Below, piece after piece: positions 21,280 to 32,135 of a DNA stretch of 64,000 nucleotides. Both the position numbers and the translations under genes were made by a program. Position 1 is the stretch's first letter, and every line of letters begins with the position of its first letter. Origin of the DNA: an uncultured Hyphomicrobiales bacterium (GTDB lineage: Bacteria; Pseudomonadota; Alphaproteobacteria; Rhizobiales; TMED25). The notes beneath the pieces were generated by a model. It did no database searches and was not told where the DNA came from. It saw only the letters and a program-made list of their open reading frames with translations. The DNA lies in NCBI GenBank assembly GCA_905181735.1, contig CAJIYR010000003.1, positions 1 to 64,000 of the forward strand. Reading direction: 5' to 3'.

Positions 21280-22659
21280 TTATATATTTTTAACAATTTC
21301 TCTTGCAATTGAGCTTATATCGCCAGCTCCAATAAAAATAACAATGTCACCATTTTTTACAATTGATTTTAACAATATTTTTAAATTTTCATTGCTCATA
21401 AAGTATTTTATACAATCTTTATCAATAAATTTAATATCATTTGCTATGGTTCTGTTGGTAATAGCTTTTGTAGCTAACTCACCTGCAGAATAAATAGGTG
21501 CGATCAGCAAATAATCCGTATCCTTAAATGAAGAGCAGAATCCATCGTATAACTCAATTATCCTGCTATATCTATGAGGCTGAAAAACGGTTACTATCTT
21601 ATTATGCTTGATTTTATTGGCTGCCGATAACACTGCCTGTATTTCCACTGGATGATGTGCATAATCATCAAAATATATCACCCCATCTTTATCTCCAATT
21701 TTTGTAAATCTTCTTTGAATACCTGGGAAATCTTTAAGTCTACTTTTTATTTTTTTGATATCTATGCTTAATATTTTTGCGACAATTATGGACGCAACTG
21801 CATTGTTAATATTATGATCACCATGCATTGGTATAAAAAATTCTTCATCAAAATATATATCGGGTAAATTACACTTTAGAGAAAAAATTGAACCTAAAGA
21901 TTCATTTCTGATAAATGAAACCTGGTAATTTGCTTTTTTAGAAAAACCATATGAAATTAATCTTTCTACCATAATATCACCTAATATTGATTGGACCCCA
22001 ATATCATCAATACATAAAATTAAATAACCGTTTTCTTGAGTTTTATTGGCATATTTAACAAAAGCATCCTTTAGTAATGTCATTGATTTGTAATAATCCA
22101 AATGGTCATTATCAATATTTGTTATAATTGATATCTCGGAAGGCAATATTAAAAAACTGCCATCTGATTCATCAGCCTCAACAATCATCCAATCTCCATT
22201 ACCAAATATAAGATTACTTTTATTGATATTCATTATACCACCGCTAACAACAGTTGGATCTATAGCTTCATCCTTTAATAATTGCCCTATTATAGAAGTA
22301 GTAGTCGTCTTCCCATGCGTACCAGATATCGTAATGGAGCGTTTATCTTTCATAACAATTGCCAGGAATTCTGCTCGGGAATACAAAGGTATACTCCTTG
22401 CATTTGCTTCAATAATTTCTGGATTACTTTTATCAATCGCAGATGAGTAAACAACCACTTCTGCTGTCTGTATATTTTTACCAACGTGGCCAATATTTAT
22501 AGAAATACCTTTTTTCTCAAGTCTAATAAGATTATTATTTTTTCTAATATCACTTCCTTGCACTACATAGCCTAATTCGTAAGCTAATTCTGCAATGGCA
22601 CTCATGCCAATACCACCGATACCAATAAAGTGAATTATTTTGAAACTACTAAAAAACAA
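21280..22659 (-). CDS. murC: UDP-N-acetylmuramate--L-alanine ligase
   Basis: Adds L-Ala to UDP-MurNAc, the first amino acid of the stem peptide. The 459-aa protein begins with the Rossmann motif HFIGIGGIGMSAIAEL, then the ATP loop ISGTHGKTTTTSIIG (about 110-124), VVEADESDGSFL and DDYAHHPVEIQAVL (about 330-343). The start is TTG, since no in-frame ATG lies before the Rossmann motif. A strong AAGGGGA sits 6 nt upstream (22666-22672), which supports this TTG. It follows murG with a 53-bp gap. Confidence 0.95.
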   Translation of the reverse strand: MFFSSFKIIHFIGIGGIGMSAIAELAYELGYVVQGSDIRKNNNLIRLEKKGISINIGHVGKNIQTAEVVVYSSAIDKSNPEIIEANARSIPLYSRAEFLAIVMKDKRSITISGTHGKTTTTSIIGQLLKDEAIDPTVVSGGIMNINKSNLIFGNGDWMIVEADESDGSFLILPSEISIITNIDNDHLDYYKSMTLLKDAFVKYANKTQENGYLILCIDDIGVQSILGDIMVERLISYGFSKKANYQVSFIRNESLGSIFSLKCNLPDIYFDEEFFIPMHGDHNINNAVASIIVAKILSIDIKKIKSRLKDFPGIQRRFTKIGDKDGVIYFDDYAHHPVEIQAVLSAANKIKHNKIVTVFQPHRYSRIIELYDGFCSSFKDTDYLLIAPIYSAGELATKAITNRTIANDIKFIDKDCIKYFMSNENLKILLKSIVKNGDIVIFIGAGDISSIAREIVKNI

Positions 22660-22712
22660 TAATTATCCCCTTAATATATAGTCTTGTAACATAAAATTTC
22701 AAAAATGTTATT

Positions 22713-23819
22713 TTAATAATAAGTTAAAATTAAATTAGCGACATTCTTAGCTGCGCTAGTATTTCCAGTTGCATAGGCGGCTAAACTCATTTTAGTTAAA
22801 ACTTCTCTATTGTTATAAAAATAGTTAATTTGATTTGATAAAAATTTTTCATTCAAGTCTTTTTCCTCCACTAGAATACAAGCCCCATCATTTTCTAGTT
22901 TTTTAGCATTTATATACTGATCATTATCTATAGAATGACTTAATGGAATCAATATAGACGGCTTTCCAATAACCCTGAATTCATCGATTGATGTAGCTCC
23001 CGCTCTAGATATGATTATATCAGCTTCATGCATATATAATGGTAAATTATCAAAAAACGTTTCAATTTTAGCTGGAATGGAAAGCTCTTTATATTTTTCT
23101 TCTAGCAATGATAAGTCCTTTTTAACAACCTGTTGAACAATATTAATATTTGACCTTAACTCGCTTGGAAGTAACGACAAAGATAGAGGAATTAAATTTG
23201 AAAAAATACTGGCACCTTGACTGCCACCAAAAATAAGAATATTAAATTTATTTGTATGTTCATACAAGGGCGCGTGAGTACTTCTTAGTCTGCAAATCTC
23301 TTTTCTAATGGGATTACCAACTAACAAAGTCTTATTATAATGCTTTGGTAAAATATTTTTTGTATCCTTTTGAGAAATTAAAATTTTTTTTGCTAAATTT
23401 CCTAGAAATCTATTAGCCCTGCCCATTATTAAATTTTGCTCATGGATAATAATTGGAATTCGTAACAAATAAGCTATCATAATTGGTGGGAAGCTAGGAT
23501 AACCTCCAAAGCCAATAATTAATCTAGGTGAAAATTTCAATAAAATCCAAAAGGATAGAAGGAGACCTGGTATAATTTTGAATAAAAATAAAATCTTTTT
23601 TAAATTATTTTTTCCAAACGGAGTATCTGACTCTATGACACGGATAGTAATATTTGGGAACAGATTCTTATAATTTAAGCCTCTCTTATCAGTGATCATT
23701 AATATTTCAAAGGATGAATCAATAAGCTCATCTATAACTGCAATTGAAGGAAAAACATGTCCGCCAGAGCCACCGGCCACAATAATTATTTTTTTATTTT
23801 TACTTGAATAATTTTTCAA
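22713..23819 (-). CDS. murG: UDP-GlcNAc--undecaprenyl-PP-MurNAc-pentapeptide transferase
   Basis: Membrane-associated GT28 glycosyltransferase that forms lipid II. The 368-aa protein has the N-terminal G-loop VAGGSGGHVFPSIAV (about 14-28), IGFGGYPSFPPI and PIIIHEQNLIMGRANRFL. The donor-binding C-terminal half includes LIFGGSQGASIF and ISRAGATSIDEF. The start is TTG, overlapping the ftsW stop in TTGA, with AGGGA 6 nt upstream (23826-23830). No in-frame ATG precedes the G-loop. Confidence 0.94.
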   Translation of the reverse strand: MKNYSSKNKKIIIVAGGSGGHVFPSIAVIDELIDSSFEILMITDKRGLNYKNLFPNITIRVIESDTPFGKNNLKKILFLFKIIPGLLLSFWILLKFSPRLIIGFGGYPSFPPIMIAYLLRIPIIIHEQNLIMGRANRFLGNLAKKILISQKDTKNILPKHYNKTLLVGNPIRKEICRLRSTHAPLYEHTNKFNILIFGGSQGASIFSNLIPLSLSLLPSELRSNINIVQQVVKKDLSLLEEKYKELSIPAKIETFFDNLPLYMHEADIIISRAGATSIDEFRVIGKPSILIPLSHSIDNDQYINAKKLENDGACILVEEKDLNEKFLSNQINYFYNNREVLTKMSLAAYATGNTSAAKNVANLILTYY

Positions 23820-24961
23820 TTAAGTTCCCTGCTATGTTTATTTACAATTAATATCCTATTGCTTGCTTTTTTTCTTGAAAAAGCTAACATAAAACCGAAT
23901 GATATTGCAATTGATAGCATTGAAGAACCTCCGTATGAAATAAAAGGTAATGTCATACCTTTAGCGGGAATTATCCCTAAATTAACACCTATATTTATAC
24001 CAGATTGTATTCCAATCATTGATGATAATCCGGCAATAGATAGCCTCGAAAAAATATCTTGATTTAACATTGCTCGCTGAAAACCTCTTAACACTATGAA
24101 TGCAAAAAGCAAGACTATTAGCATACATATAAATATGCCGTATTCTTCTGCTGCAACCGCGAATATAAAATCTGTATGAGCATCTGGAAGTATATTTTTT
24201 ATCGTACCTTCGCCAGGACCTTTTCCTAGCCAACCTCCTTTTATGATTGCATTATGAGCGGTATCTACTTGAAAAGTATCTCCGGAAGATGGATTCAGAT
24301 AACTATTTAACCTTTGAGCAACATGGTCAACATTAAGATAGGCAGTGGTAAGTCCGATAATACCAATAGTTGATATTATTAAAATACCAATCCACGGCAT
24401 TCCTGAAATAAAATATATTATTGATGAAACTATTGTTATCAATAAAGTTTGCCCATAATCCGGTTGGAGAATTAGCAATGAAATTAGAATAATGTATAAA
24501 ATTAAAGAAATTAGCTTTCCAGGTTTATTTGATATTAGAGATTCTGAAAAAAACCAAGAAATTAAAACTATAAACACTGGTTTAGCAAATTCTGATGGCT
24601 GCAAAGATATAACCCCTAAATCTAACCATCTTGTAGCTCCTTTTATGGGGGTACCGAAAATATTCAAGTATACCATTATTAAAATACAAGATAAAAACGT
24701 TAACAAACAAATCCTTCTAATATTTTTTTGGTTAAGGAATGAACATAGAATCATTGTTGTGACTGAAGGCACTAAATAAATAAAATGTCGTTTAACAAAA
24801 TAATATTGATCGAGACCCAATCTATTAGCTACAGCAGGACTTGCAGCTAAATTTAAAATGACTCCACAAAATATTAGGATAAAAACTAAGGAAATTAGAA
24901 ATTTGTCAACAGTCCACCACCATTCAGATAGGACATTTTGATTAGTTCTTTTTAAGTTCAT
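23816..24961 (-). CDS. ftsW: Septal peptidoglycan glycosyltransferase FtsW (SEDS family)
   Basis: Polymerises lipid II at the division septum together with FtsI. The 381-aa polytopic protein has about ten membrane helices. SEDS features seen are the GATRWLDLG-IS-LQPSEFAKP segment (about 110-128), the periplasmic loop with VDTAHNAIIKGGWLGKGPGEG, HTDFIFAVAAEEYG and the C-terminal PFISYGGSSML. ATG start. It lies 18 bp after murD and overlaps murG by 4 bp. Confidence 0.95.
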   Translation of the reverse strand: MNLKRTNQNVLSEWWWTVDKFLISLVFILIFCGVILNLAASPAVANRLGLDQYYFVKRHFIYLVPSVTTMILCSFLNQKNIRRICLLTFLSCILIMVYLNIFGTPIKGATRWLDLGVISLQPSEFAKPVFIVLISWFFSESLISNKPGKLISLILYIILISLLILQPDYGQTLLITIVSSIIYFISGMPWIGILIISTIGIIGLTTAYLNVDHVAQRLNSYLNPSSGDTFQVDTAHNAIIKGGWLGKGPGEGTIKNILPDAHTDFIFAVAAEEYGIFICMLIVLLFAFIVLRGFQRAMLNQDIFSRLSIAGLSSMIGIQSGINIGVNLGIIPAKGMTLPFISYGGSSMLSIAISFGFMLAFSRKKASNRILIVNKHSRELN

Positions 24962-24979
24962 AACAGCAATTACCTAAAT

Positions 24980-26365
24980 TTATTCAATATAGTCTTTTAT
25001 ATACCTATTAAAAACACTACCTCTTTGTTCGTAGTTTTTAAACTGGTCGTAAGAAGCGCAAGCAGGAGAAAATAATATCGTTGATTTAAATTTATTTTTG
25101 ACCGCGTCAAAGATTGAACTTTTAATAGCAATATCAAGAGTACTGCATATTTCATAATCAATGCTTTTTTCTAACAAGGTCTTTGAAAAAGACTTAATTG
25201 AACTTCCAATTAAATATGCTTTTTTAATATTTTTAAAAGAATTTTTTATTTGATTAATCCCATCGTCTTTTTCTAAACCACCCAGTATCCAATAAATATT
25301 ATCACAGCTAATAATTGCTTCTCTGGATGCTTCGGCATTTGTAGCCTTACTGTCGTTAACAAAACAAATATTCTTGTAATATCCAATAACTTCCATTCTA
25401 TACTTTAATCCTAAATAAGAATGAAATCCGGCCTCATAATCATCCAAACTATATCCGAGGCTTCTTAAAACCGCTATGCTTGCAACAATATTTTGAAGAT
25501 TATGCTCACCAGCAAGAGACTTTTTATGAGACAGTTTTCCCATTGTTAATTTCTTTTTATCTAAATTCGTTATAATTGATCCATCCAATCCCCAAATACC
25601 ATTTCTAACTTCTTTATTTTTTGAAATTCTAATCGTGTTAATTTCTTTTCTGATGCCATTAGATATTCTAATAGTATTCTTGTCGTCTGCCCCAATGATT
25701 GCCGTATCATCATTATCCTGTAATAAGAAAATCCTTGATTTTATCATAGAGTAATTTTTTATATCCCCATGCCTATCCAAATGATCTGGAGATATATTTA
25801 ATAGAACAGCGATATCAGGTTTCAATCTAGGGGTTAATTCAATCTGGAAGGATGAAATCTCAATAACATAAATACTATTTTTCTTAGGGTATTCTAATTC
25901 TAAAACTCCATTTATTCCTATATTACCACCTAACTGTACATCTTCTTTCATAAATTTTAAAAGATGATAAATGATTGATACAGTTGTTGATTTACCATTA
26001 GTACCTGTAACAAATATCATTTTTACAGGAACTTTAGATATTAAAATTTCGTCTAAAAATAATTGAATATCTCCTATAATACTCACTTTATTTTTATTTG
26101 CGATCTCAACAATCCAATGGGGATTAGGATAATTTAGTGGAATTCCAGGACTTAAAATTAAAGCATCTATATCACTAAAATCAATAGACCTTGGATCTTT
26201 TATAATTTTATCACCAAGATCAGAAGAAGCTCTCATCTCAGGAGAGTCATCCCATGCATAGACAGTTGCTTCGCCTTTCAACAAAGCGTTTACAGAACTA
26301 ATGCCAGATAAACCTAAGCCAAAAACAAAAATTTTCTGATCTTTTCTATGATGTAGTGCGATCAT
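24980..26365 (-). CDS. murD: UDP-N-acetylmuramoyl-L-alanine--D-glutamate ligase
   Basis: Adds D-Glu to UDP-MurNAc-L-Ala. The 461-aa protein has a dinucleotide-like N-terminal domain (VFGLGLSGISSVNALL), the ATP loop VTGTNGKSTTVSIIYHLL (about 119-136), EISSFQIELTPRLKPDIAVLLNISPDHLDRHG (about 170-200) and FVNDSKATNAEAS (about 318-330). Length is standard for MurD. It lies 39 bp after mraY and 18 bp before ftsW. Confidence 0.96.
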   Translation of the reverse strand: MIALHHRKDQKIFVFGLGLSGISSVNALLKGEATVYAWDDSPEMRASSDLGDKIIKDPRSIDFSDIDALILSPGIPLNYPNPHWIVEIANKNKVSIIGDIQLFLDEILISKVPVKMIFVTGTNGKSTTVSIIYHLLKFMKEDVQLGGNIGINGVLELEYPKKNSIYVIEISSFQIELTPRLKPDIAVLLNISPDHLDRHGDIKNYSMIKSRIFLLQDNDDTAIIGADDKNTIRISNGIRKEINTIRISKNKEVRNGIWGLDGSIITNLDKKKLTMGKLSHKKSLAGEHNLQNIVASIAVLRSLGYSLDDYEAGFHSYLGLKYRMEVIGYYKNICFVNDSKATNAEASREAIISCDNIYWILGGLEKDDGINQIKNSFKNIKKAYLIGSSIKSFSKTLLEKSIDYEICSTLDIAIKSSIFDAVKNKFKSTILFSPACASYDQFKNYEQRGSVFNRYIKDYIE

Positions 26366-26404
26366 GATTTTATCTTTAATTACATAATTAAATTTTGCAA
26401 ATAA

Positions 26405-27493
26405 TTATCTTAATTTTAACGTTAGCAAACCGATCATTGCTAGAATTAAGGAGATAATCCAAAATCTTATTACTATAGTTGATTCGCTCCAACCTTTTTC
26501 TTCAAAATGATGATGTAATGGTGCCATTCTAAATACACGCTTGCCCGTTGTCTTAAAGCTAATTACTTGCACAATGACCGATACGGCTTCTAATACAAAC
26601 AATCCTCCAATAATCAACAATACTAATTCATGTTTAGTTATCACTGCAATTGCACCTATTGCGGATCCTAAAGATAAAGACCCTGTATCACCCATAAAGA
26701 TCATCGCGGGCGGCGCATTATACCATAAGAATCCCAATCCAGCGCCTAATATCGCTCCACATATAATTGATAATTCAGCTGCACCATCTACAAAAATAAT
26801 ATTCAAATAATCTGAAAAAATAATATTACCAGTTATGTAAGCTATAAAACCAAAACTTGAGACTGCAATCATAACAGGAACTATAGCTAAACCATCTAGG
26901 CCGTCTGTTAAATTAACAGCGTTACCAGAACCAATGATCACCAAAGCTCCAAATGGCAGGGAATACCATCCCATATTTAATGTAAAATTCTTAAAAAATG
27001 GAAAATTGAGATTATCAAATAGTTCGAAACCTCCTGACAAAATGATTAAGTAAACACCTGCAACTGCAATTATTATCTCCAATATAATCTTCATTTTTGC
27101 TGAAAAACCATTTGATGATAAACTTTTTACCTTTAAGTAGTCGTCGTAGAAACCTATAGCACCAAATAAAATTGTAACACCAATAACAATCCAAACATAC
27201 TTATTAGTTAAATCAGCCCATAAAAAACTTGAAGAACATATTCCCAATAAAATAATCAAACCCCCCATTGTTGGAGTCCCTGCCTTATCAACAATATGTC
27301 TTTTAGGCCCATCTTTTCTAATTGGTTGACCAATTTCTTGCAAACCTCTCAAATAATTAATAATTAGAGGTCCAAATAAAAATACAATTAGCCCAGATGT
27401 ACAGGTAGCTGCAACCGTCCTTGTAGTTATGTATTTAAAAACATTTAAAAAAGAATATATTTCAATTAACTCATTTGATAACCAAAAAAACAT
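26405..27493 (-). CDS. mraY: Phospho-N-acetylmuramoyl-pentapeptide transferase
   Basis: Integral membrane enzyme forming lipid I from UDP-MurNAc-pentapeptide and undecaprenyl phosphate. The 362-aa protein has ten predicted membrane segments. Signature stretches are [21 protein letters not shown] (about 63-83), the Asp-containing [11 protein letters not shown] (about 110-120), [14 protein letters not shown] (about 190-203), [15 protein letters not shown] (about 263-277) and [14 protein letters not shown] (about 320-333). All catalytic Asp and His positions appear intact. Confidence 0.97.
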   Translation of the reverse strand: MFFWLSNELIEIYSFLNVFKYITTRTVAATCTSGLIVFLFGPLIINYLRGLQEIGQPIRKDGPKRHIVDKAGTPTMGGLIILLGICSSSFLWADLTNKYVWIVIGVTILFGAIGFYDDYLKVKSLSSNGFSAKMKIILEIIIAVAGVYLIILSGGFELFDNLNFPFFKNFTLNMGWYSLPFGALVIIGSGNAVNLTDGLDGLAIVPVMIAVSSFGFIAYITGNIIFSDYLNIIFVDGAAELSIICGAILGAGLGFLWYNAPPAMIFMGDTGSLSLGSAIGAIAVITKHELVLLIIGGLFVLEAVSVIVQVISFKTTGKRVFRMAPLHHHFEEKGWSESTIVIRFWIISLILAMIGLLTLKLR

Positions 27494-27513
27494 TAGTATT
27501 AACCTTCTTTTTT

Positions 27514-28944
27514 TTAGAATAATTCATAATTATTAATAAAGTCCTGTGTAATAATATTCATTTTCATTGCGTTAGAACCTTTCACTAAAATAACATCATC
27601 TTCACAGATATTATTTAAAAGCAACTTTGAAACTTCTTGAGAATCCAATGACCAATGAATTTTGATATTATTTGCTATTTTATTCAAATGTTTATGCATG
27701 CTCTCACCACAAGTGTATACAATATCTATATTAGATTCAGATACCTGTTTTATAAGATCGGAGTGATATGAAAATTCATATTCACCAAGATCTAACATAT
27801 CACCTAATACAGCTATCTTCCTTCCATTGCTCGGTATTTTTAGCGAATCAAATTGACTTACAGAAGAATTCATAGACATTGGGCTCGCATTATAACTGTC
27901 ATCAATTAACGTAAAGGAACCATTGCTTATCTTAAATTTAATTGTCTCCCATCTACTTTTTGAGACTGAATTGAAATTTATATTAGAAAATGTACTTTGA
28001 AGGTTTAGTTTTAAAATTTTAAAAATTGCTAATATTGGTAATGAATTATATGCCAAAAATTTATTATTAGTATTTAATTTATATCTATATTTTTTGTCAA
28101 AAACTTTAACTACAGTTGATATAACATTATCTAAAAAATTTAACTCCAATAGTTGGATGTCAGATTTAATAGCCTCACCGAAAGTAACTATATTTAATTT
28201 CTTCTTATTAGCTTTTTTTTCTAATAATTTATAACAATTGCTATCTCTATTTAATATCACATAACACCCTTCATTCATGCTATCCATAATTTCAGACTTT
28301 GCTTTACCAATATTCATGATTGTTTTAAGATTTCCAATATGTGCATTTTCTACGTTTGTTATTATTGATATATTCGGTCTTACAAGAGATGTGAGGTCTG
28401 ATATTTCACCAATATTATTCATCCCCAATTCAAATATCCCCACATCTGAATTAATTGGCATATTAGCTAAAGCTAGAGCGACACCCCATTTATTATTAAA
28501 TGATTTTGGAGAAGCGTGTGTATTTGCATAAGAGGAAATACATGAATATAAAATATCTTTTGTTGTTGTTTTCCCAACGCTACCAGTAACAGCAATAATT
28601 ACTCCACGATTTCTTTTTCTTGATGCTATAGCTAATTTTTTTAACGCTAAAAAAGTATCGTCAACAATTATATAATTATTATCCTTAGATCTATGTTGAT
28701 AATCCTTACTTACAATCGCGAGTGAGGCTCCTGTTTTAAAAGCATTGTTAACAAATTCATGCCCATCTAACCTGTCACCCTTAATTGCAAAAAATAGATC
28801 TCCAGCAAGGGCTATGCGGCTATCTATTATAACTCTATTTATATTTATATTTATATTTTCTCTACCCTGATAGGTTCCATCCAATTTATCGACAAGATCC
28901 TGTAAATACCATAATTTCTGATTACTTTTATTTTCTAATACCAT
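27514..28944 (-). CDS. murF: UDP-MurNAc-tripeptide--D-alanyl-D-alanine ligase
   Basis: Adds the D-Ala-D-Ala made by Ddl to the stem tripeptide. In the 476-aa protein the N-terminal substrate domain includes [25 protein letters not shown] (about 36-60). The ATP loop [14 protein letters not shown] lies at about 108-121, and [12 protein letters not shown] and [11 protein letters not shown] (about 310-320) follow. It lies 12 bp after murE and 20 bp before mraY, in the canonical order. Confidence 0.95.
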   Translation of the reverse strand: MVLENKSNQKLWYLQDLVDKLDGTYQGRENINININRVIIDSRIALAGDLFFAIKGDRLDGHEFVNNAFKTGASLAIVSKDYQHRSKDNNYIIVDDTFLALKKLAIASRKRNRGVIIAVTGSVGKTTTKDILYSCISSYANTHASPKSFNNKWGVALALANMPINSDVGIFELGMNNIGEISDLTSLVRPNISIITNVENAHIGNLKTIMNIGKAKSEIMDSMNEGCYVILNRDSNCYKLLEKKANKKKLNIVTFGEAIKSDIQLLELNFLDNVISTVVKVFDKKYRYKLNTNNKFLAYNSLPILAIFKILKLNLQSTFSNINFNSVSKSRWETIKFKISNGSFTLIDDSYNASPMSMNSSVSQFDSLKIPSNGRKIAVLGDMLDLGEYEFSYHSDLIKQVSESNIDIVYTCGESMHKHLNKIANNIKIHWSLDSQEVSKLLLNNICEDDVILVKGSNAMKMNIITQDFINNYELF

Positions 28945-28956
28945 AAATTATTTAAC

Positions 28957-30399
28957 CTAACTTAGAATTGAAAGAATAGCGGTATGATCAGAAAAAGGGT
29001 AAGTTTTATCATTCACGATCATTGTTTCCTCATGGCCTTTTCCACAAACTAATAAGTTATCTCCTTCTTCTAATTGATCTATAGCTGTTTTTATAGCTGC
29101 GTATCTATTTCCAATCTCAATAGCATTTTTTGTACTCATTAGAATATCAAGTCTAATTTTTAAAGGATCTTCGTTTCTTGGATTATCATCAGTAACTATT
29201 ATTACGTCTGAAAAATTTTCAGCTACCTGACCCATAAGATATCTTTTTCCAATATCACGATTTCCACCAGCTCCAAAAACTAAATATAATTTTTTTGCCG
29301 TATATTTTCGCATCTCTCTTAACACAAACTCCAACGCATCAGGTGTATGAGCGTAATCAACATAAATTCCTGCATCATATTTATTACTACCTATGAATTC
29401 TAGCCTACCTTTAACACCTTTTAGAGTTTCCAAAGTTTTTAGAGATTCTATAATACCGATGTGTTTATCAACCGTAACAGTAGCTGCGGCAATTAAAGCG
29501 TTATGAATCTGAAATTCTCCTATCAATGGTATTTTAATATCTATTTCCTGATTATTAACACGTAGTCGAAGAGCTGTATGCCTCCATAAATTATCTATTT
29601 GCAATATTTGCAAGTCACTTTCACTTCTTCCTATAGTAATAATATTGTGTTTATTGTTATCTGTGATTTGTTTTAAATATTTTTTTTCAATAGTATCGAT
29701 ACCTAAAACCACAAGTCCATCTTTCGGCAATATTTCCTTAAATAATCTAGCTTTTGCTTTAAAGTATTCTTCCATTGTTTTGTGATAATCCAAGTGATCT
29801 CTAGACATATTTGTAAATGCAGCTGCGCTTATATTAATATTATCAATTCTATATTGATCCAAACCATGGCTTGAAGCTTCAATCGCAACATTATCTACAC
29901 CTGCATCTTTTAATAAATTCAATTGAGCGTGCAAGGATATCGCATCTGGTGTGGTTAGGCTATTGTGTCCTGATAAAATTGAATTACCCAATGTTCCAAT
30001 AGAGGCTGATTTTCTAGAAAATTTTTTCCATATTTGATCTATAAAATTGACTACTGAGGTTTTACCATTTGTGCCTGTAACTGCTACAATAGTGTTTGGC
30101 TTATTAGTATAAAATCTAGAAGCAATACTTGAAAGCTCTAGCCTTATATTATCAACGCCTATCACTGGTATAGGATAATGAATATTTTCATTAATATTCT
30201 CATTTGATAATAACAAAGCGTTGGCTCCGTTATGAATTGCTTCACCAATATATTTAATTCCTGATTCTGTGTGACCATCAAGGGCAATGAATAAGTTATT
30301 TTTTTTAATCTTTCTGCTGTCTAAAGACAAACCAGATACATTCAATTCGGATAGATCATTATTCATATGTTCTGCTGAAAGTATATTCTTCAGTTTCAT
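28957..30399 (-). CDS. murE: UDP-MurNAc-L-Ala-D-Glu--meso-diaminopimelate ligase
   Basis: Adds the third stem residue. The ATP loop VTGTNGKTSVVNFI, the SSHGLDQYRIDNI stretch and DDNPRNEDP (about residue 405) are visible. The DNPR motif is the established determinant of meso-DAP specificity, so the peptidoglycan is of the DAP type. The track starts at a GTG at 30426 inside ftsI. I prefer the ATG at 30399 (480 aa, MKLKNILSAE) because AAGGGGAG lies 7 nt upstream of it. This leaves a 13-bp gap after ftsI. Confidence 0.95.
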   Translation of the reverse strand: MKLKNILSAEHMNNDLSELNVSGLSLDSRKIKKNNLFIALDGHTESGIKYIGEAIHNGANALLLSNENINENIHYPIPVIGVDNIRLELSSIASRFYTNKPNTIVAVTGTNGKTSVVNFIDQIWKKFSRKSASIGTLGNSILSGHNSLTTPDAISLHAQLNLLKDAGVDNVAIEASSHGLDQYRIDNINISAAAFTNMSRDHLDYHKTMEEYFKAKARLFKEILPKDGLVVLGIDTIEKKYLKQITDNNKHNIITIGRSESDLQILQIDNLWRHTALRLRVNNQEIDIKIPLIGEFQIHNALIAAATVTVDKHIGIIESLKTLETLKGVKGRLEFIGSNKYDAGIYVDYAHTPDALEFVLREMRKYTAKKLYLVFGAGGNRDIGKRYLMGQVAENFSDVIIVTDDNPRNEDPLKIRLDILMSTKNAIEIGNRYAAIKTAIDQLEEGDNLLVCGKGHEETMIVNDKTYPFSDHTAILSILS

Positions 30400-30412
30400 C
30401 GATAGACTCCCC

Positions 30413-32083
30413 TTAATTAACTGCACTAGCTACTGTTAATTCCTCATCAAACACGCTTGGTCCTATGCTTCTCTTTACACCTAGCATAGGAGCAATTCTA
30501 GACACTATATTTGAGAAAGTTGGCGCCGCATTCCAACCTGCGGTTCTTTGACCTCTAGTTTCTTCAATCCTTTTTGGTTCATCCAAAAGTAAAAATAAAA
30601 TATATTCTGGATCATCAATTGGGAACACTCCCATAAATGTTGTTAAAAGTTTATCTTTATTATACGTTCCATTCTCAACTTTTTCACCTGAACCAGTCTT
30701 ACCGCCTACATGATAACCTTCAACTTGCGCTCTTTTTGCCGTTCCATTTATTACATTTAAATACATCAATTTTCTTACTTTTTCGCTTGTCATAGAATCA
30801 ACAGTACGTCTCATTTCAATATTCGTATCACTGCTCCTTTTTAAAAAAGTTGGATTTATGTAAATACCACCGTTTAAAATGCTTGCTCCAGCTGCCGCTG
30901 CATGCAGTGGTGTAATGGCTATCCCATGACCAAAAGATGCTGTCGCTAATTGTATCTGACCCCATTTTGGTTTCAATAAAGTAGAAGATAATTCTGGTAA
31001 CTCAGTTTTTATTCTACCAACCATGCCAAGTTTTTTTAAAAATTGCGCAAAACGGTCATCTCCTATTTCAATAGCCATTCTAGAGGTTCCAATATTAGAC
31101 GAATAAGTGTAGACCTCCGTTAAACTTAGCATTCTACTTTGCGGGTGATCATCTCGGATTGTTCTTCTGCCTATTTGCAGAGGACTTCTCGCATCAAACA
31201 TTGTATCTAAATCTGCAATTCCTAAATCCATTGCCATCGCAACTGTAAAAGATTTAAATGTTGAACCAATTTCATACGCACCATTCGTTATTCTATTAAT
31301 GTAAGCAGGCTGTTGAGATATTTCTGGGACATGTGGATCAAAATCCGGTAAAGAGACGAGGCTTATTACCTCGCCGTTATTAATATCCATAAGTATACCT
31401 GCAGCTGCTATCGCTTTATATTTTTTTAACGACTTTATTAGCTCATCCCTCATTGCATGAGTTACCTTCAGATCAATTGATAGTTGGATATTTTTAGAAT
31501 CTTGATAAAAATTTGAATCCTTTAATAAATTAGAGTCAATGTGCCTTTCCATTCCCGCTTGCCCTATATTATCAATATTTGTATAGCCAATGATATGAGC
31601 TAAGGTATTTTTATAAGGATAATAACGACTAGTCTCATCCTCAAATCTAATTCCAGGAATGCCTAAAGCATGTATGCTAGCTTTTTGATGCGGTTCAATG
31701 CCTCTTTTTAACCAGACAAAGGAAGCTTTAGAACTTAATTTTTTTCTTAAAGTATCCCTGTTAAATCCACCAGGGATAGCAATCATAAGCCGATCAATCG
31801 TATCTTCTATATTAATTAATAATTTCGGGTTAACCGCCAATGAAGGGACTTCGATATCCTGAGCTAAAGTATAACCGTTTCTATCAATTATCATTGGTCT
31901 GGATAAATTATCAGTATTACTATAGGAAGATGATTTAATGGAGTTATCTGTAAATGAGGAAAGGTCAAATAATTTGCTAGCCAAAACTATATATCCCAAT
32001 ACAAATATAACAAATATATATTTCAATCTATTTCTAGTTGTGTATTGTTCGTGATTTTTAATATTTTTTTTATCTAAAATCAA
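30413..32083 (-). CDS. ftsI: Septal peptidoglycan transpeptidase FtsI (PBP3)
   Basis: Monofunctional class B penicillin-binding protein that crosslinks septal peptidoglycan with FtsW. The 556-aa protein has a cytoplasmic N-terminus, one membrane helix (about 20-40), the PBP dimerisation domain and the transpeptidase domain. Active-site motifs are STFK (SxxK, about 273), SSN (SxN, about 330) and KTGSG (about 465). The start is TTG, with TAGGT 5 nt upstream and no better in-frame ATG before the membrane helix. It is separated from ftsL by 52 bp. Confidence 0.95.
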   Translation of the reverse strand: MILDKKNIKNHEQYTTRNRLKYIFVIFVLGYIVLASKLFDLSSFTDNSIKSSSYSNTDNLSRPMIIDRNGYTLAQDIEVPSLAVNPKLLINIEDTIDRLMIAIPGGFNRDTLRKKLSSKASFVWLKRGIEPHQKASIHALGIPGIRFEDETSRYYPYKNTLAHIIGYTNIDNIGQAGMERHIDSNLLKDSNFYQDSKNIQLSIDLKVTHAMRDELIKSLKKYKAIAAAGILMDINNGEVISLVSLPDFDPHVPEISQQPAYINRITNGAYEIGSTFKSFTVAMAMDLGIADLDTMFDARSPLQIGRRTIRDDHPQSRMLSLTEVYTYSSNIGTSRMAIEIGDDRFAQFLKKLGMVGRIKTELPELSSTLLKPKWGQIQLATASFGHGIAITPLHAAAAGASILNGGIYINPTFLKRSSDTNIEMRRTVDSMTSEKVRKLMYLNVINGTAKRAQVEGYHVGGKTGSGEKVENGTYNKDKLLTTFMGVFPIDDPEYILFLLLDEPKRIEETRGQRTAGWNAAPTFSNIVSRIAPMLGVKRSIGPSVFDEELTVASAVN

Positions 32084-32135
32084 TTTTAACCTACAATATT
32101 ATTAATCGCTATAAAATTTAAGACAAAACGGATAT

